Shown here: piece after piece, positions 38,159 to 45,578 of the stretch
Layout of the letters: every line of letters starts with the position of its first letter
Position numbering within the stretch: the first letter of the stretch is position 1
Source of the DNA: Ditibartonella choladocola
GTDB lineage: Bacteria; Pseudomonadota; Alphaproteobacteria; Rhizobiales; Rhizobiaceae
Length of the DNA stretch: 64,000 nucleotides
NCBI RefSeq assembly: GCF_002007565.1
Contig: NZ_CP015625.1
Span: forward strand, 1,984,001 to 2,048,000
Direction: 5' to 3'
Notes under the pieces: model-generated
Seen by the model: the letters and a program-made list of their open reading frames with translations, nothing else
Database searches by the model: none
What the model was told of the DNA's origin: nothing
Program-made: the position numbers and the translations under genes

Positions 38159-38758
38159 TCAGGCGCATTTGCTCAACTGGCCGATCCATTTTTCGCGTTC
38201 GAGGACATAATTATCGGCAATAACCAGACCGGAAACCAGCGAGTTTTGTTCGGATGTTCCGATATATTCAAAGCCCTGTTTTTCGATAACGCGGCGGGAA
38301 GCTTTATTGGCCGCAAAATTCGAGACATAGAGCGCATCAATATCGGTTGCGCGGAAAGCGGCATCAATCAGGCTGCCAACCGCTTCTGTTGCATAGCCCA
38401 TATTCCAATAGGGTTTGCCAATCCAGTAACGCAGGCTCAGGCCTTCGCCCTCTTCGCGGTCCTTGATATGACAGGCACCGATAAATGCGCCATCCTCGGC
38501 TTTGGTAATGGCATAGGCGCAATAGCCCATCTCGCCCGCCACCGAACGAAGAATGTATTCTGCTGCATGTTTTCGTGTGAATGGAAAAGGCACAGATTGA
38601 AGCATGGCAGATACATTCCGGTTGTTGGCGAGATCGGCAATGGCGTCCATGTCTTCTACATTGGGTGCGCGTAAAACAAGCCTTTCAGTTACCAGAACCG
38701 GGCAATCCAAGGTTCTGGGCGGCCTCTTTCTTATTTCTTCTAATAATTCAGTGCTCAT
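38159..38758 (-). CDS. GNAT N-acetyltransferase, RimJ/RimL type
   Basis: 199-aa acetyl-CoA transferase. It starts at the ATG at 38758, which has a perfect AGGAGGT seven bases upstream. Motif A is seen as YWNMGYATEAVGSLIDAAF with the CoA-binding turn, followed by LYVSNFAANKASRRVIEKQGF. In alphaproteobacteria a GNAT gene regularly follows rpmA and precedes obgE; here obgE is missing and CRISPR DNA begins instead. Confidence 0.88.
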   Translation of the reverse strand: MSTELLEEIRKRPPRTLDCPVLVTERLVLRAPNVEDMDAIADLANNRNVSAMLQSVPFPFTRKHAAEYILRSVAGEMGYCAYAITKAEDGAFIGACHIKDREEGEGLSLRYWIGKPYWNMGYATEAVGSLIDAAFRATDIDALYVSNFAANKASRRVIEKQGFEYIGTSEQNSLVSGLVIADNYVLEREKWIGQLSKCA

Positions 38759-38780
38759 AGTTACCTCCTGGAGCAATAGA

Positions 38781-38813
38781 AAAAGGGAAGGATGGTGTCC
38801 CATCTTTCCCTTT
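38781..38813 (-). terminator. hairpin between rpmA and GNAT gene
   Basis: Long inverted repeat AAAGGGAAGGATGG/CCATCTTTCCCTTT around GTGTC. On the minus strand it is followed by T-rich sequence, so it can act as a terminator or attenuator after rpmA. Confidence 0.6.
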
Positions 38814-38874
38814 AATTTGCTTTGGAAGCTAACCGGGGTCCAATGGGACGCCGGTTTTATTTAAGAGCTCCGGC

Positions 38875-39144
38875 TTACTCTGCTGCCTCCGCCATCGGAA
38901 TCACCGACACATAGGAGCGGTCATTCGCTTTGACGCAGAAAGATACTTTGCCTGCTTTAAGGGCAAATAATGTATGGTCTTTACCCATGCCGACATTTTC
39001 GCCAGGGTGCCATTGTGTGCCGCGTTGTCGGATAATGATGTTACCCGGAATAACTGCTTCACCACCAAATTTTTTAACGCCTAGGCGTTTTGATTCTGAA
39101 TCGCGACCGTTACGCGAGGAACCACCAGCTTTTTTGTGTGCCAT
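38875..39144 (-). CDS. rpmA: 50S ribosomal protein L27
   Basis: 89 aa, full length. The N-terminus [16 protein letters not shown] and the core [10 protein letters not shown] and [13 protein letters not shown] are diagnostic. L27 reaches the peptidyl-transferase centre. It lies 22 bp after rplU. Confidence 0.98.
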   Translation of the reverse strand: MAHKKAGGSSRNGRDSESKRLGVKKFGGEAVIPGNIIIRQRGTQWHPGENVGMGKDHTLFALKAGKVSFCVKANDRSYVSVIPMAEAAE

Positions 39145-39166
39145 GGTTGTTCTCCTTTAATCTCTC

Positions 39167-39652
39167 TTACTCTTCCGACTTTTTAGCGGCTGCCTTTTTC
39201 GGCGCTGCTTTTTTTTCGGTTGTTTCTGTTTTGGCTTTCTTTGCAGCCGGTTTTTCAGCCTTTGGTGCTGCCTCTTTGGCGGCTACCGGTTTTGCTGCTT
39301 TTTCAGCCGGCTTTGTTGCAGCCTTGGAAGGCTTTGCACCACCTGTAAGAATTTCGGAAATGCGAATTGTGGTGAATTCCTGACGATGACCACGAATGCG
39401 CTTTGAATTCTGGCGGCGGCGCTTTTTGAAAGCAATAACTTTGCGTGCACGTGCCTGTTCAACAACCTCTGCTGTTACCAACGCGTCGGCAACCACAGGA
39501 GTTCCGATTGTTGCTGTTTCACCTTCGCCAACAACGAGAACCTGATTGAACTCCACAATATCACCGGCATTGCCAGCGACCTTTTCAACTTTCACAAGTT
39601 GGCTGGGGGAAACACGGTATTGTTTACCACCCGTCTTGATGACTGCGAACAT
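39167..39652 (-). CDS. rplU: 50S ribosomal protein L21, with long tail
   Basis: The first ~100 residues are standard L21 ([37 protein letters not shown]). The remaining ~55 residues are a Lys/Ala/Glu-rich extension ([16 protein letters not shown] and similar), common in this order. First gene of the rplU-rpmA pair. Confidence 0.97.
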   Translation of the reverse strand: MFAVIKTGGKQYRVSPSQLVKVEKVAGNAGDIVEFNQVLVVGEGETATIGTPVVADALVTAEVVEQARARKVIAFKKRRRQNSKRIRGHRQEFTTIRISEILTGGAKPSKAATKPAEKAAKPVAAKEAAPKAEKPAAKKAKTETTEKKAAPKKAAAKKSEE

Positions 39653-40170
39653 TTTTTACCCTTTCGTTCCATCCGGATCTTGTCCAACACTTTCAAAGCG
39701 ATGAGACAGCCCGTCTTTTTATCAGTCGTTAAAATTATCAGTCTTTTAAAATTTGCCAGCCCTAAAAACCGACCGGCATAATTTTAGACAAGTGCAGATA
39801 CACTTTCTCACACAAATGTAGACACACTACGCCTTTGGCCGATTTATGCAGAAGTTTTCTTCACTTGTCAATCGACCAGCTTTAAAAAACCGGAAAGCTT
39901 TTTGTGAATTAACCGGCAATCATGGCGAAAAACCGGATGCATTTGACAACAAACCATTTTTTGTCGGGCAAACAGTAAAAGAGCCGGAAAACTCTGATGC
40001 GTTTTTTAAAAACGCGCCCATGGCCCCGCGCAAAATGAACAAAACAGATTTGAAAGGGGGAACGGAATTTTCCAAAAATTAAAAAAAGGGGCTTGTGTCA
40101 AAGCCAATTGCCAGCTATTTAGCCGCTAACGCGCTCGGATATTTGTTTATCAAATAAAGTTCGCCTTTAT
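39653..40170. other. intergenic region upstream of rplU
   Basis: About 520 bp between rplU (minus) and tRNA-Ser (plus). It should hold the rplU promoter and that of the tRNA. An open frame at 39846-40082 lacks a ribosome-binding site and family signature, so I do not call it. Confidence 0.4.
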
Positions 40171-40260
40171 GGAGAGGTGGCTGAGTGGTTGAAAGCACCG
40201 CACTCGAAATGCGGCATAGGGGCAACTCTATCGGGGGTTCAAATCCCTCCCTCTCCGCCA
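40171..40260 (+). tRNA. tRNA-Ser(CGA)
   Basis: 90-nt class II tRNA with a long variable arm. Acceptor GGAGAGG/CCTCTCC, anticodon stem CCGCA/TGCGG with loop CTCGAAA (anticodon CGA), T-arm GGTTCAAATCC, encoded CCA. A degraded CRISPR array begins 50 bp beyond its 3' end; tRNA-Ser genes are common integration sites. Confidence 0.96.
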
Positions 40261-40310
40261 TGATTTTCCTTTTCTTTGAAACGACTTCTTTAGTTATGCA
40301 CCCGTTCGGA

Positions 40311-40544
40311 ATGGCCGCGCTTGACCGCTTTTTCTAATCTGATAAACTGTAACGCGTAAACTAGTGATTGACACTTTGTTGCGGCTTGACCACATTTTCT
40401 AATCTGTCGTGTTCAGGCTGCAATATTGGCTTTATTGACCATGTTTGCAGCCTGATCGCGTTTTATAGGCTGATACATGCGGCCAAGTTCTGATCTCTGA
40501 AGTCGTTTGTTGCGGCTTGACCGCATTTTCTAATCTGTTACAAC
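40311..40544 (+). CRISPR. degenerate CRISPR array 6 (4 repeats, 3 spacers)
   Basis: Repeats at about 40311, 40378, 40443 and 40509 keep the 65-67 bp period. The first has GATAAAC for GTTACAAC. The second is damaged at its 3' end. The third is strongly decayed (TTTGCAGCCTGATCGCG). Only the last is exact. It runs directly into the recombinase-like pseudogene. Confidence 0.85.
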
Positions 40545-41270
40545 TCCGGTGTGTGGTCAACACTTCTCGATGAAGCAAAGGAAAAATCCAAACACTTATC
40601 ACGTGAAGAAGCGGTAAAAATAGGCGTTCTACTAACACTTTTCACCGGTAGGCGTGTTGTCGAGATTTTTTGCCAAGGAGATTTTTCTCCAGCACAATTG
40701 ATTGTCGATAAGAAACCTGTACAAAATGCATATGATTCTTGGCATGTAAATTTATACGGCCAAGCCAAGACGTGGGGTGCAGATGGGACGAATTTCGACA
40801 AAACTTATGTAATCCCGACACTGACGCAGTCGAAAAATGTCATTTACGCACACTGGCTTATGCGTAATAGTTCATTTGGCAAAGAATGGGCTGAAATGAC
40901 ACCGGACGAATTTAAAAACGATCTTTTGTGAACACCTTCTCCAAAGTGTATTGCTCCAATCATTAGAAACCAGCTTTTTAGTGAATCTTGGCCAGAAGGC
41001 CTAAAAATAAAATTTTCCGATATAAGGACAATCTATGTAGAAATTACAGATGCTTTCTTCCGTCCGAATAATCTGACAAAAGCTGGATTTATTACTAAAA
41101 TATTCGGACATTTGACCGAAGATCTACAGATGGCAAATAACTATATGAAATTTTATCTGCCAGACGTGATAAAGGCCGGTGTTGCTCAAGGCATAAAAAC
41201 ACGTTTTTTACATCGGTTGAAAAATTACTACAGCGAGATGAAAGAAAAATATCCAAATTCGTACGCTTGA
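40545..41270 (+). pseudogene. protelomerase (telomere resolvase)-like remnant
   Basis: One continuous frame apart from an in-frame TGA at 40929-40931. The N-terminus is cut off exactly at a CRISPR repeat. Motifs are those of the catalytic domain of tyrosine-type telomere resolvases (TelA/TelK/TelN): LFTGRRVVEIF (first Arg), YGQAKTWG (Lys), SDIRTIYVEITDAFF (second Arg) and FGHLTEDLQMANNYMKFYL (His and, eleven residues on, the nucleophile Tyr). Such enzymes cut and close hairpin ends of linear phage-plasmids or linear replicons. An ordinary tyrosine recombinase is the main alternative; the second Arg motif lacks the usual HxxR histidine. The gene is dead as it stands. Confidence 0.6.
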
Positions 41271-41304
41271 GTATTAAGGTTCTGGATAGAAAACCAAACA
41301 AACA

Positions 41305-41336
41305 AAAGCCCCTATCAAAAGGGGCTTTAATTTTTT
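41305..41336. terminator. Rho-independent terminator
   Basis: Stem AAAGCCCC/GGGGCTTT with loop TATCAAAA, then six T. A-run on the other side makes it usable from both strands, between the recombinase remnant and the next minus-strand gene. Confidence 0.85.
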
Positions 41337-41353
41337 GCTGAATTTAAAAAATA

Positions 41354-41563
41354 TTAGCAATCAGGAAGATGGGTGGCTATCAGGTCATTATACCGATCGT
41401 TATCACCAGAATTAATAGCTTGATTAAGGCAATATCTGTACCTTTCTTCCTTCCACTCTTCCAACTCTGCCCACTTTTCAAGCCGCTCTTCAAATGTCCT
41501 TTTTACTGCCAGTGCAATCATTGAAGTAAGTTTCAATATGGTGCCTCTTGTAACTCTTGCCAA
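41354..41563 (-). CDS. small hypothetical protein
   Basis: 69-aa charged, mostly helical protein with the segment KRTFEERLEKWAELEEWKEE. The start would be TTG at 41563 with AAGAGAG upstream. No family recognised. It shares a terminator with the recombinase remnant and is probably part of the same mobile element. Confidence 0.4.
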   Translation of the reverse strand: MARVTRGTILKLTSMIALAVKRTFEERLEKWAELEEWKEERYRYCLNQAINSGDNDRYNDLIATHLPDC

Positions 41564-41626
41564 AATTCTCTCTTAAGAAGAAGATATGAAACATTTTTAT
41601 TATTGTAAATTATTTTTATTATAACT

Positions 41627-41859
41627 TTAATATTTTTTATTGTTAATGAATAATTTTCTCAACTGTAACGCCGTTTTACGCTTTGCGTCTACAATGGCCG
41701 CAGCAAATTTTCTTGCTTGTTTTCTATTTTCTGTTTTTTGTGCAAGCCATGAATTTATCAAATCGCGTGTGCATTCAAGATGATATTCTTTCATCCAATC
41801 TGATGAGTACGCATTAGAAATACCGTTTGATACCAATTTGATAATATCGCGTTTGATGT
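41627..41859 (-). pseudogene. truncated hypothetical gene
   Basis: A protein-like minus-strand frame (YHLECTRDLINSWLAQ, then RKQARKFAAAIVDAKRK and KTALQLRKLF) that has lost its start where duplicated MFS DNA begins at 41860. Family not recognised. Likely cargo of the mobile element. Confidence 0.4.
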
Positions 41860-41957
41860 CTTCATCTTCCGCACATTGCCACGTGATGCGGGACATGCTT
41901 TGAACGAAAAGGGCAAACAATCCACGGCACAACACTGATGAAACCAAAACATATTCT
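41860..41957 (+). repeat. duplicate of the MFS gene 3' end
   Basis: Copy of 33424-33521 with a handful of differences. It includes the last ~26 codons and stop of the MFS gene and the short spacer before array 1. It stands directly before array 7, as the original stands before array 1, and even the altered first repeat (ACAGCC start) is shared. Confidence 0.93.
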
Positions 41958-42125
41958 ACAGCCGCTTGACCGCATTTTCTAATTTGTTACAACAGTTTGG
42001 TAATGGGACAAGGTCTTAGACTAGTTGCGGCTTGACCGCATTTTCTAATCTGTTACAAAAAACTCGTGTCATTCATCTTCTCCTGTAGTGTTGCGGCTTA
42101 ACCGCATTTTCTAATCTGTTACAAC
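41958..42125 (+). CRISPR. CRISPR array 7 (3 repeats, 2 spacers)
   Basis: First repeat as in array 1 (ACAGCC start) with one further change; second ends ACAAA; third has one change (GGCTTAACC). Two 30-bp spacers, different from those of array 1. The last repeat abuts a foreign segment, not a terminator. Confidence 0.93.
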
Positions 42126-42144
42126 AAGACATTGGAGCTACAAA

Positions 42145-42536
42145 ATGCTCGTTAAGAGAATGATTGCTTTTATATCGTTTGTTTTGCTGTTAGCTCAAAC
42201 GGGGCAGGCAGGGAAGATAAAGCTGCCTGTCGTTTCCGGTTATTATGTAGAGCAAACGTCGCCGGAAGTTTGCAAATTACCGGACCAAGAATTTTCATTC
42301 AACAATCATGTGCTCATGTTTGATGCCGATGATGGCACAATGGGAGAATTAGAGAGCATTTGCAAAGCCAAAAAATATTTTTGACGCCCGATAAGAAATA
42401 TCACATAACATGGCAATGTGATGATGTTGGGGAAAGATACAACCAATCAATGGAGCTAAAAATCCTGCCACATACGGTTCTAATAGATGGTATTGAATAT
42501 ATGCGTTGTGAAAGAAATCAAGACGGAACGTTATGA
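42145..42536 (+). pseudogene. secreted small protein, frameshifted
   Basis: Starts with a signal peptide (MIAFISFVLLLAQTGQAG) and GGAG eight bases before the ATG at 42145. The first frame stops at 42384 just after an A/T run. The next frame continues without pause (LTPDKKYHITWQCDDVGER, then VLIDGIEYMRCERNQDG) to a stop at 42534-42536. One lost base explains it. The intact product would be about 130 aa with several cysteines, likely periplasmic. Family not recognised. The run of T bases could also be a sequencing artefact. Confidence 0.5.
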
Positions 42537-42756
42537 GCTAACAAGAGCTTTTTTCAGCTTTTTTGCCTGCTTGTTCTTTTCTTGCATGATCCTTGCATCA
42601 ATAGCGTCACGGATGAATTTTGCACGACCATGATTGCCGACTAAAGCTTTAATACCATCCAAGTGTTTTTGAGTTAAATATGCCATCACCGGTATTGTCG
42701 GCTGTTTATTTTTGGGAGGATTAAGTTTTGCTTCAACCGCATCACGGATGAATTCT
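42531..42756 (-). pseudogene. ribbon-helix-helix protein fragment
   Basis: Minus-strand frame with two copies of a FIRDAV/I-E/D-A-K/R motif (EFIRDAVEAKL and KFIRDAIDARI), typical of RHH regulators of plasmids and phages, and a Lys-rich tail. The N-terminus is cut exactly at the first base of a CRISPR repeat. An internal ATG at 42686 could still give a 51-aa protein. Its 3' end overlaps the end of the convergent frameshifted gene. Confidence 0.5.
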
Positions 42757-43188
42757 GTTGCGGCTTGACCGCATTTTCTAATCTGTTACAACCTTACGTG
42801 TCATTGACTTCGAACTGGCAAGGTTGCGGCTTGACCGCATTTTCTAATCTGTTACAACGATAGCTTCGTTAAGAAGTGACAGCAAATAGTTGCGGCTTGA
42901 CCGCATTTTCTAATCTGTTACAACCCTTATGGCGGTAGCTGTCGGCTCTATTTTGTTGCGGCTTGACCGCATTTTCTAATCTGTTACAACCCTCGGCGAT
43001 GTGCCGGCGGTTGAAGATGTGTTGCGGCTTGACCGCATTTTCTAATCTGTTACAACAAACCACGCTCCGTATTGTTATCGCCCGTAGTTGCGGCTTGACC
43101 GCATTTTCTAATCTGTTACAACAGCCTTTAAAATGATTGAACCAACATTCTAGTTGCGGCTTGACCGCATTTTCTAATCTGTTACAAC
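42757..43188 (+). CRISPR. CRISPR array 8 (7 repeats, 6 spacers)
   Basis: All seven repeats exact, all six spacers 30 bp. Unlike arrays 2, 3, 5 and 9, the first repeat is not degraded and no left flank precedes it; foreign DNA does. It ends in cassette 5. Confidence 0.98.
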
Positions 43189-43626
43189 CGATGTCCACTT
43201 AACCCTTTGTTTTATAAGGTTTAAGTGGATATTTTTTTTAAAAAAAATGCTGTTTTTCATTAAAATAACACCGGTAAATTTCGATTTTTTTGGCGTATCT
43301 TCCACGTTTTCTCTAAAGATCTAACAATATTTTCACATAAGCGCACGATCAATTTGCTTGACCCACCCTTGAAAAAATATCTTACTTTCATCGTTCGATA
43401 TAACGACTTTACAGCAAATTTACATCAAACGTTGCTGGAAAATTTGAGAAAGCAAAAAAGGAAAAATTTGACGACACCGTTGGGTCGGAAACCCCCAACA
43501 CCAAAAAGGTGGCGCTCCGGATGGCTCGGTGTCCAAGAAAAATATAATATAATTGAAATATAAAATCAACAAACAGTTTCATGAATGAAGTAAAGATTGA
43601 CTATAGAGACGTTTTACCAGCGTTCT
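43189..43626 (+). repeat. inter-array cassette copy 5 (~438 bp, fourth complete copy)
   Basis: Same composition as copies 1-3: terminator/leader, cas2 3' fossil with stop at 43260-43262, and left-flank element with the nested inverted repeats. Leads into array 9. Confidence 0.9.
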
Positions 43627-44124
43627 GTTTCGGCTTGACCGCATTTTCTAATCTGTTACAACAAACCAAAGAAGTCATGGCAAAACTAGGGCGTTGCGGC
43701 TTGACCGCATTTTCTAATCTGTTACAACTGACTGCGACACGATTAACGCCATCAATGCGTTGCGGCTTGACCGCATTTTCTAATCTGTTACAACTAAGAA
43801 TTGAATTGATAAGACGTCTGTTCTGTTGCGGCTTGACCGCATTTTCTAATCTGTTACAACATGGTCGTACCGGCCTGTTAAAAGAGTGCCGTTGCGGCTT
43901 GACCGCATTTTCTAATCTGTTACAACATTACACTTGGTGAACCGATGAATTTCTCTGTTGCGGCTTGACCGCATTTTCTAATATGTTACAACATTTGGAG
44001 AAAACTCTTGGCATTTGCCTACGTTGCGGCTTGACCGCATTTTCTAATCTGTTACAACTTTTGCGGAAAACCTTTGCCGAATGTCGATGTTGCGGCTTGA
44101 CCGCATTTTCTAATCTGTTACAAC
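43627..44124 (+). CRISPR. CRISPR array 9, cas-proximal (8 repeats, 7 spacers)
   Basis: Seven 30-bp spacers. The first repeat begins GTTTCGG and the sixth has one change (CTAATATG); the others are exact. It ends at the native leader/terminator, convergent with cas2. Confidence 0.98.
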
Positions 44125-44129
44125 CGATG

Positions 44130-44175
44130 TCCACTTAACTCCTTGTTTTATAAGGTTTAAGTGGACATTTTTTTT
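44130..44175 (+). terminator. native array leader/terminator
   Basis: Inverted repeat TCCACTTAA/TTAAGTGGA with an 18-base loop followed by T-rich sequence, six bases after the last repeat. It should stop array transcripts before they enter cas2. In type II-C loci the cas-proximal end is also where new spacers would be added, so the same DNA probably acts as leader (inference). Confidence 0.7.
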
Positions 44176-44195
44176 AAAAAAAATGCTGTTTTTCG

Positions 44196-44570
44196 TTAAA
44201 ATAACACCAGTTGAGCGGGATTTTTTTGACGTTTCCTACGTGCTTGATCGGAAAATCTTACGATATTTTCATATTGCTTGTCGGTAAATTGGAAAATATA
44301 GACGTTTCCTCGTTCAGGCAAGGAGCATTCGATCTTCCTGACATAAGATTCAAATTGTTCTTTTCCGTTACAGAAACGCAGATAGTTCGAGAACTCGCTC
44401 ATCTCGAAGCCAATATCCAACAAAAATTGTCTGAATTTCGTTGCGTCGTGGCGCTGTTTTCTTGTGTCTACCGGTAAGCCGAAAGTAACTCATATCCACA
44501 TTAATCGATACCCGCTTAAATGTTTAGGACCCGATGTTGCACGCTCAAGATAGGCTGTCATAATTGTCAT
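44196..44570 (-). pseudogene. cas2: cas2 with in-frame TGA
   Basis: CRISPR adaptation protein that forms the integrase core with Cas1. The frame from the ATG at 44570 (GGGGAG upstream) reads YRLMWI, then TGA at codon 27, then VTFGLPVDTRKQRH, FLLDIGFEMSEF, LPERGNVYIFQFTDKQYEN and ends QLVLF. Everything but the one codon fits the 100-125 aa type II Cas2 family; a single base change from a sense codon explains it. It overlaps the true end of cas1, as is usual. Not functional unless the stop is read through. Confidence 0.88.
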
Positions 44571-45517
44571 CTTCTCCCCACGCCTCATCAATTTGAACCG
44601 AATTGTTTTCCAAAGAAAAAATTGAACGCTCATCAGGTAAAGCCAACTTGACCTTTCCCGTTTCAAAACTTTCCGCAACCGAATGTACAAACTATTGAAC
44701 TTGCTGGCTGACAGGCGACGTTCCAACATGACTTTTCAAATCAAGTGTTGAAAGTGAAGCAAGATAAGCTTTTACCCCGGCATCAACTTTTGTTTTTCCT
44801 TGAGTAAGCAGGTGGAAGACCATGCGATCAACAAAAGGACGATAAGGTTCCATCAAATCATCAGCAAGCGCGAAGGCATTGGCACGATGTGAATGAAAAA
44901 CGCCCAATGTTGGATGGACAGCACAAATGGCGCGTGAAACAAGTGCACGCAGAACAATGTAACCATAATTTAAAAGGCTGTTGATGCCTTCATGTGCTAT
45001 GTCACGCTTGAACGCGGTTCCGAATAATGATTTCCAATATTTGCGGGCGGCCTGTGCTTCCTTATTTTCCGGGTCACCGCTACGCACCTGACGGGCAATG
45101 GAGACAAAAGCCGCCCCCTCTTTGCCACAAGCTTTGAGCACTGCGCCTTGTAGCCTGATTTTACAACGAACGATTTCTGCCCAAATCTGTTTTTGTATCG
45201 GCTTTGGTGCCGATGCCTGCGCTTTCATCCGCACAGCTTGAACAGAATGGCCTTCTACCGGCCAAACGATAGCAACCGGACGGTGATTATTTCCACATAA
45301 AACGATTGGAATAGAGCGTTCGGACAACTCGATAAAGACGTGATTTGTCCAACTCAAACCATAAGAATGAGTAATTAAGGCTCCAACATCATCAAGCGCA
45401 ACCCGCCCCACTTCCGCTTCTCTCGATTGGAAACGGTTAAAAAACCTCTTTTTATGGCAAGGTGCTTTTTATGGCAAGGTGTAAGCCATCAGCAGGTATG
45501 TCAACTATTCTATCCAT
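44545..45517 (-). pseudogene. cas1: cas1 with three lesions
   Basis: CRISPR spacer integrase, here inactivated. The frame begins at the ATG at 45517 (MDRIVDIPADGLHLAIK). It is shifted by an exact 17-bp tandem duplication at 45448-45481. Removing one copy restores KRGFLTVSNRE, after which one missing base (about 45417-45424) is needed to reach EAEVGRVALDD. The central part is intact, with DPENKEAQAARKYW, LLNYGYIVLRA and FALADDLMEPYRP. An in-frame TAG at 44692-44694 cuts off about 49 residues, which continue in frame to a TGA at 44545. Repaired it would be about 318 aa, normal for type II Cas1. Confidence 0.9.
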
Positions 45518-45547
45518 GAAAAGAGCATGCCGCAAAACGGCATGTTC
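45516..45547 (-). terminator. hairpin between cas9 and cas1
   Basis: Ten-base-pair stem GAGCATGCCG/CGGCATGTTC with loop CAAAA. On the minus strand it is followed by CTTTTC. It would end the cas9 message, and it reaches up to the cas1 start codon, leaving cas1 without a Shine-Dalgarno. Confidence 0.65.
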
Positions 45548-45578
45548 TCAACAGTTTTTTATAAACAGGGTTCATTTC

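Noticed and set aside
39846-40082. 78-codon frame between rplU and tRNA-Ser
   Set aside because: Atypical composition (Lys/Asn/Phe), no ribosome-binding site, and it lies in a promoter region.
35166-41957. Insertion sequence or transposon at the array breaks
   Set aside because: No transposase frame, terminal inverted repeats or target-site duplication seen in the foreign segments.
42869-43198. Long minus-strand frame with repeated CNRLENAVKPQ units
   Set aside because: It is the translation of CRISPR repeats in one frame (36 + 30 = 66 bp keeps the frame), not a protein.
43581-43940. Plus-strand frame with repeated GLTAFSNLLQ units
   Set aside because: Again the CRISPR repeat read in frame. 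The upstream ATG segment is not conserved in the other cassettes; in cassette 2 it is followed by a stop after two codons.
33522-44124. Spacers targeting genes within this window
   Set aside because: I looked for obvious matches by eye and saw none, but a proper search of all 35 spacers was not possible, so I make no claim.
44692-45411. A 239-aa Cas1 starting at GTG 45411 as a working gene
   Set aside because: The N-terminal ~35 residues lie upstream in two other frames and the C-terminal ~49 residues lie beyond the TAG, so this is the middle of a broken gene.
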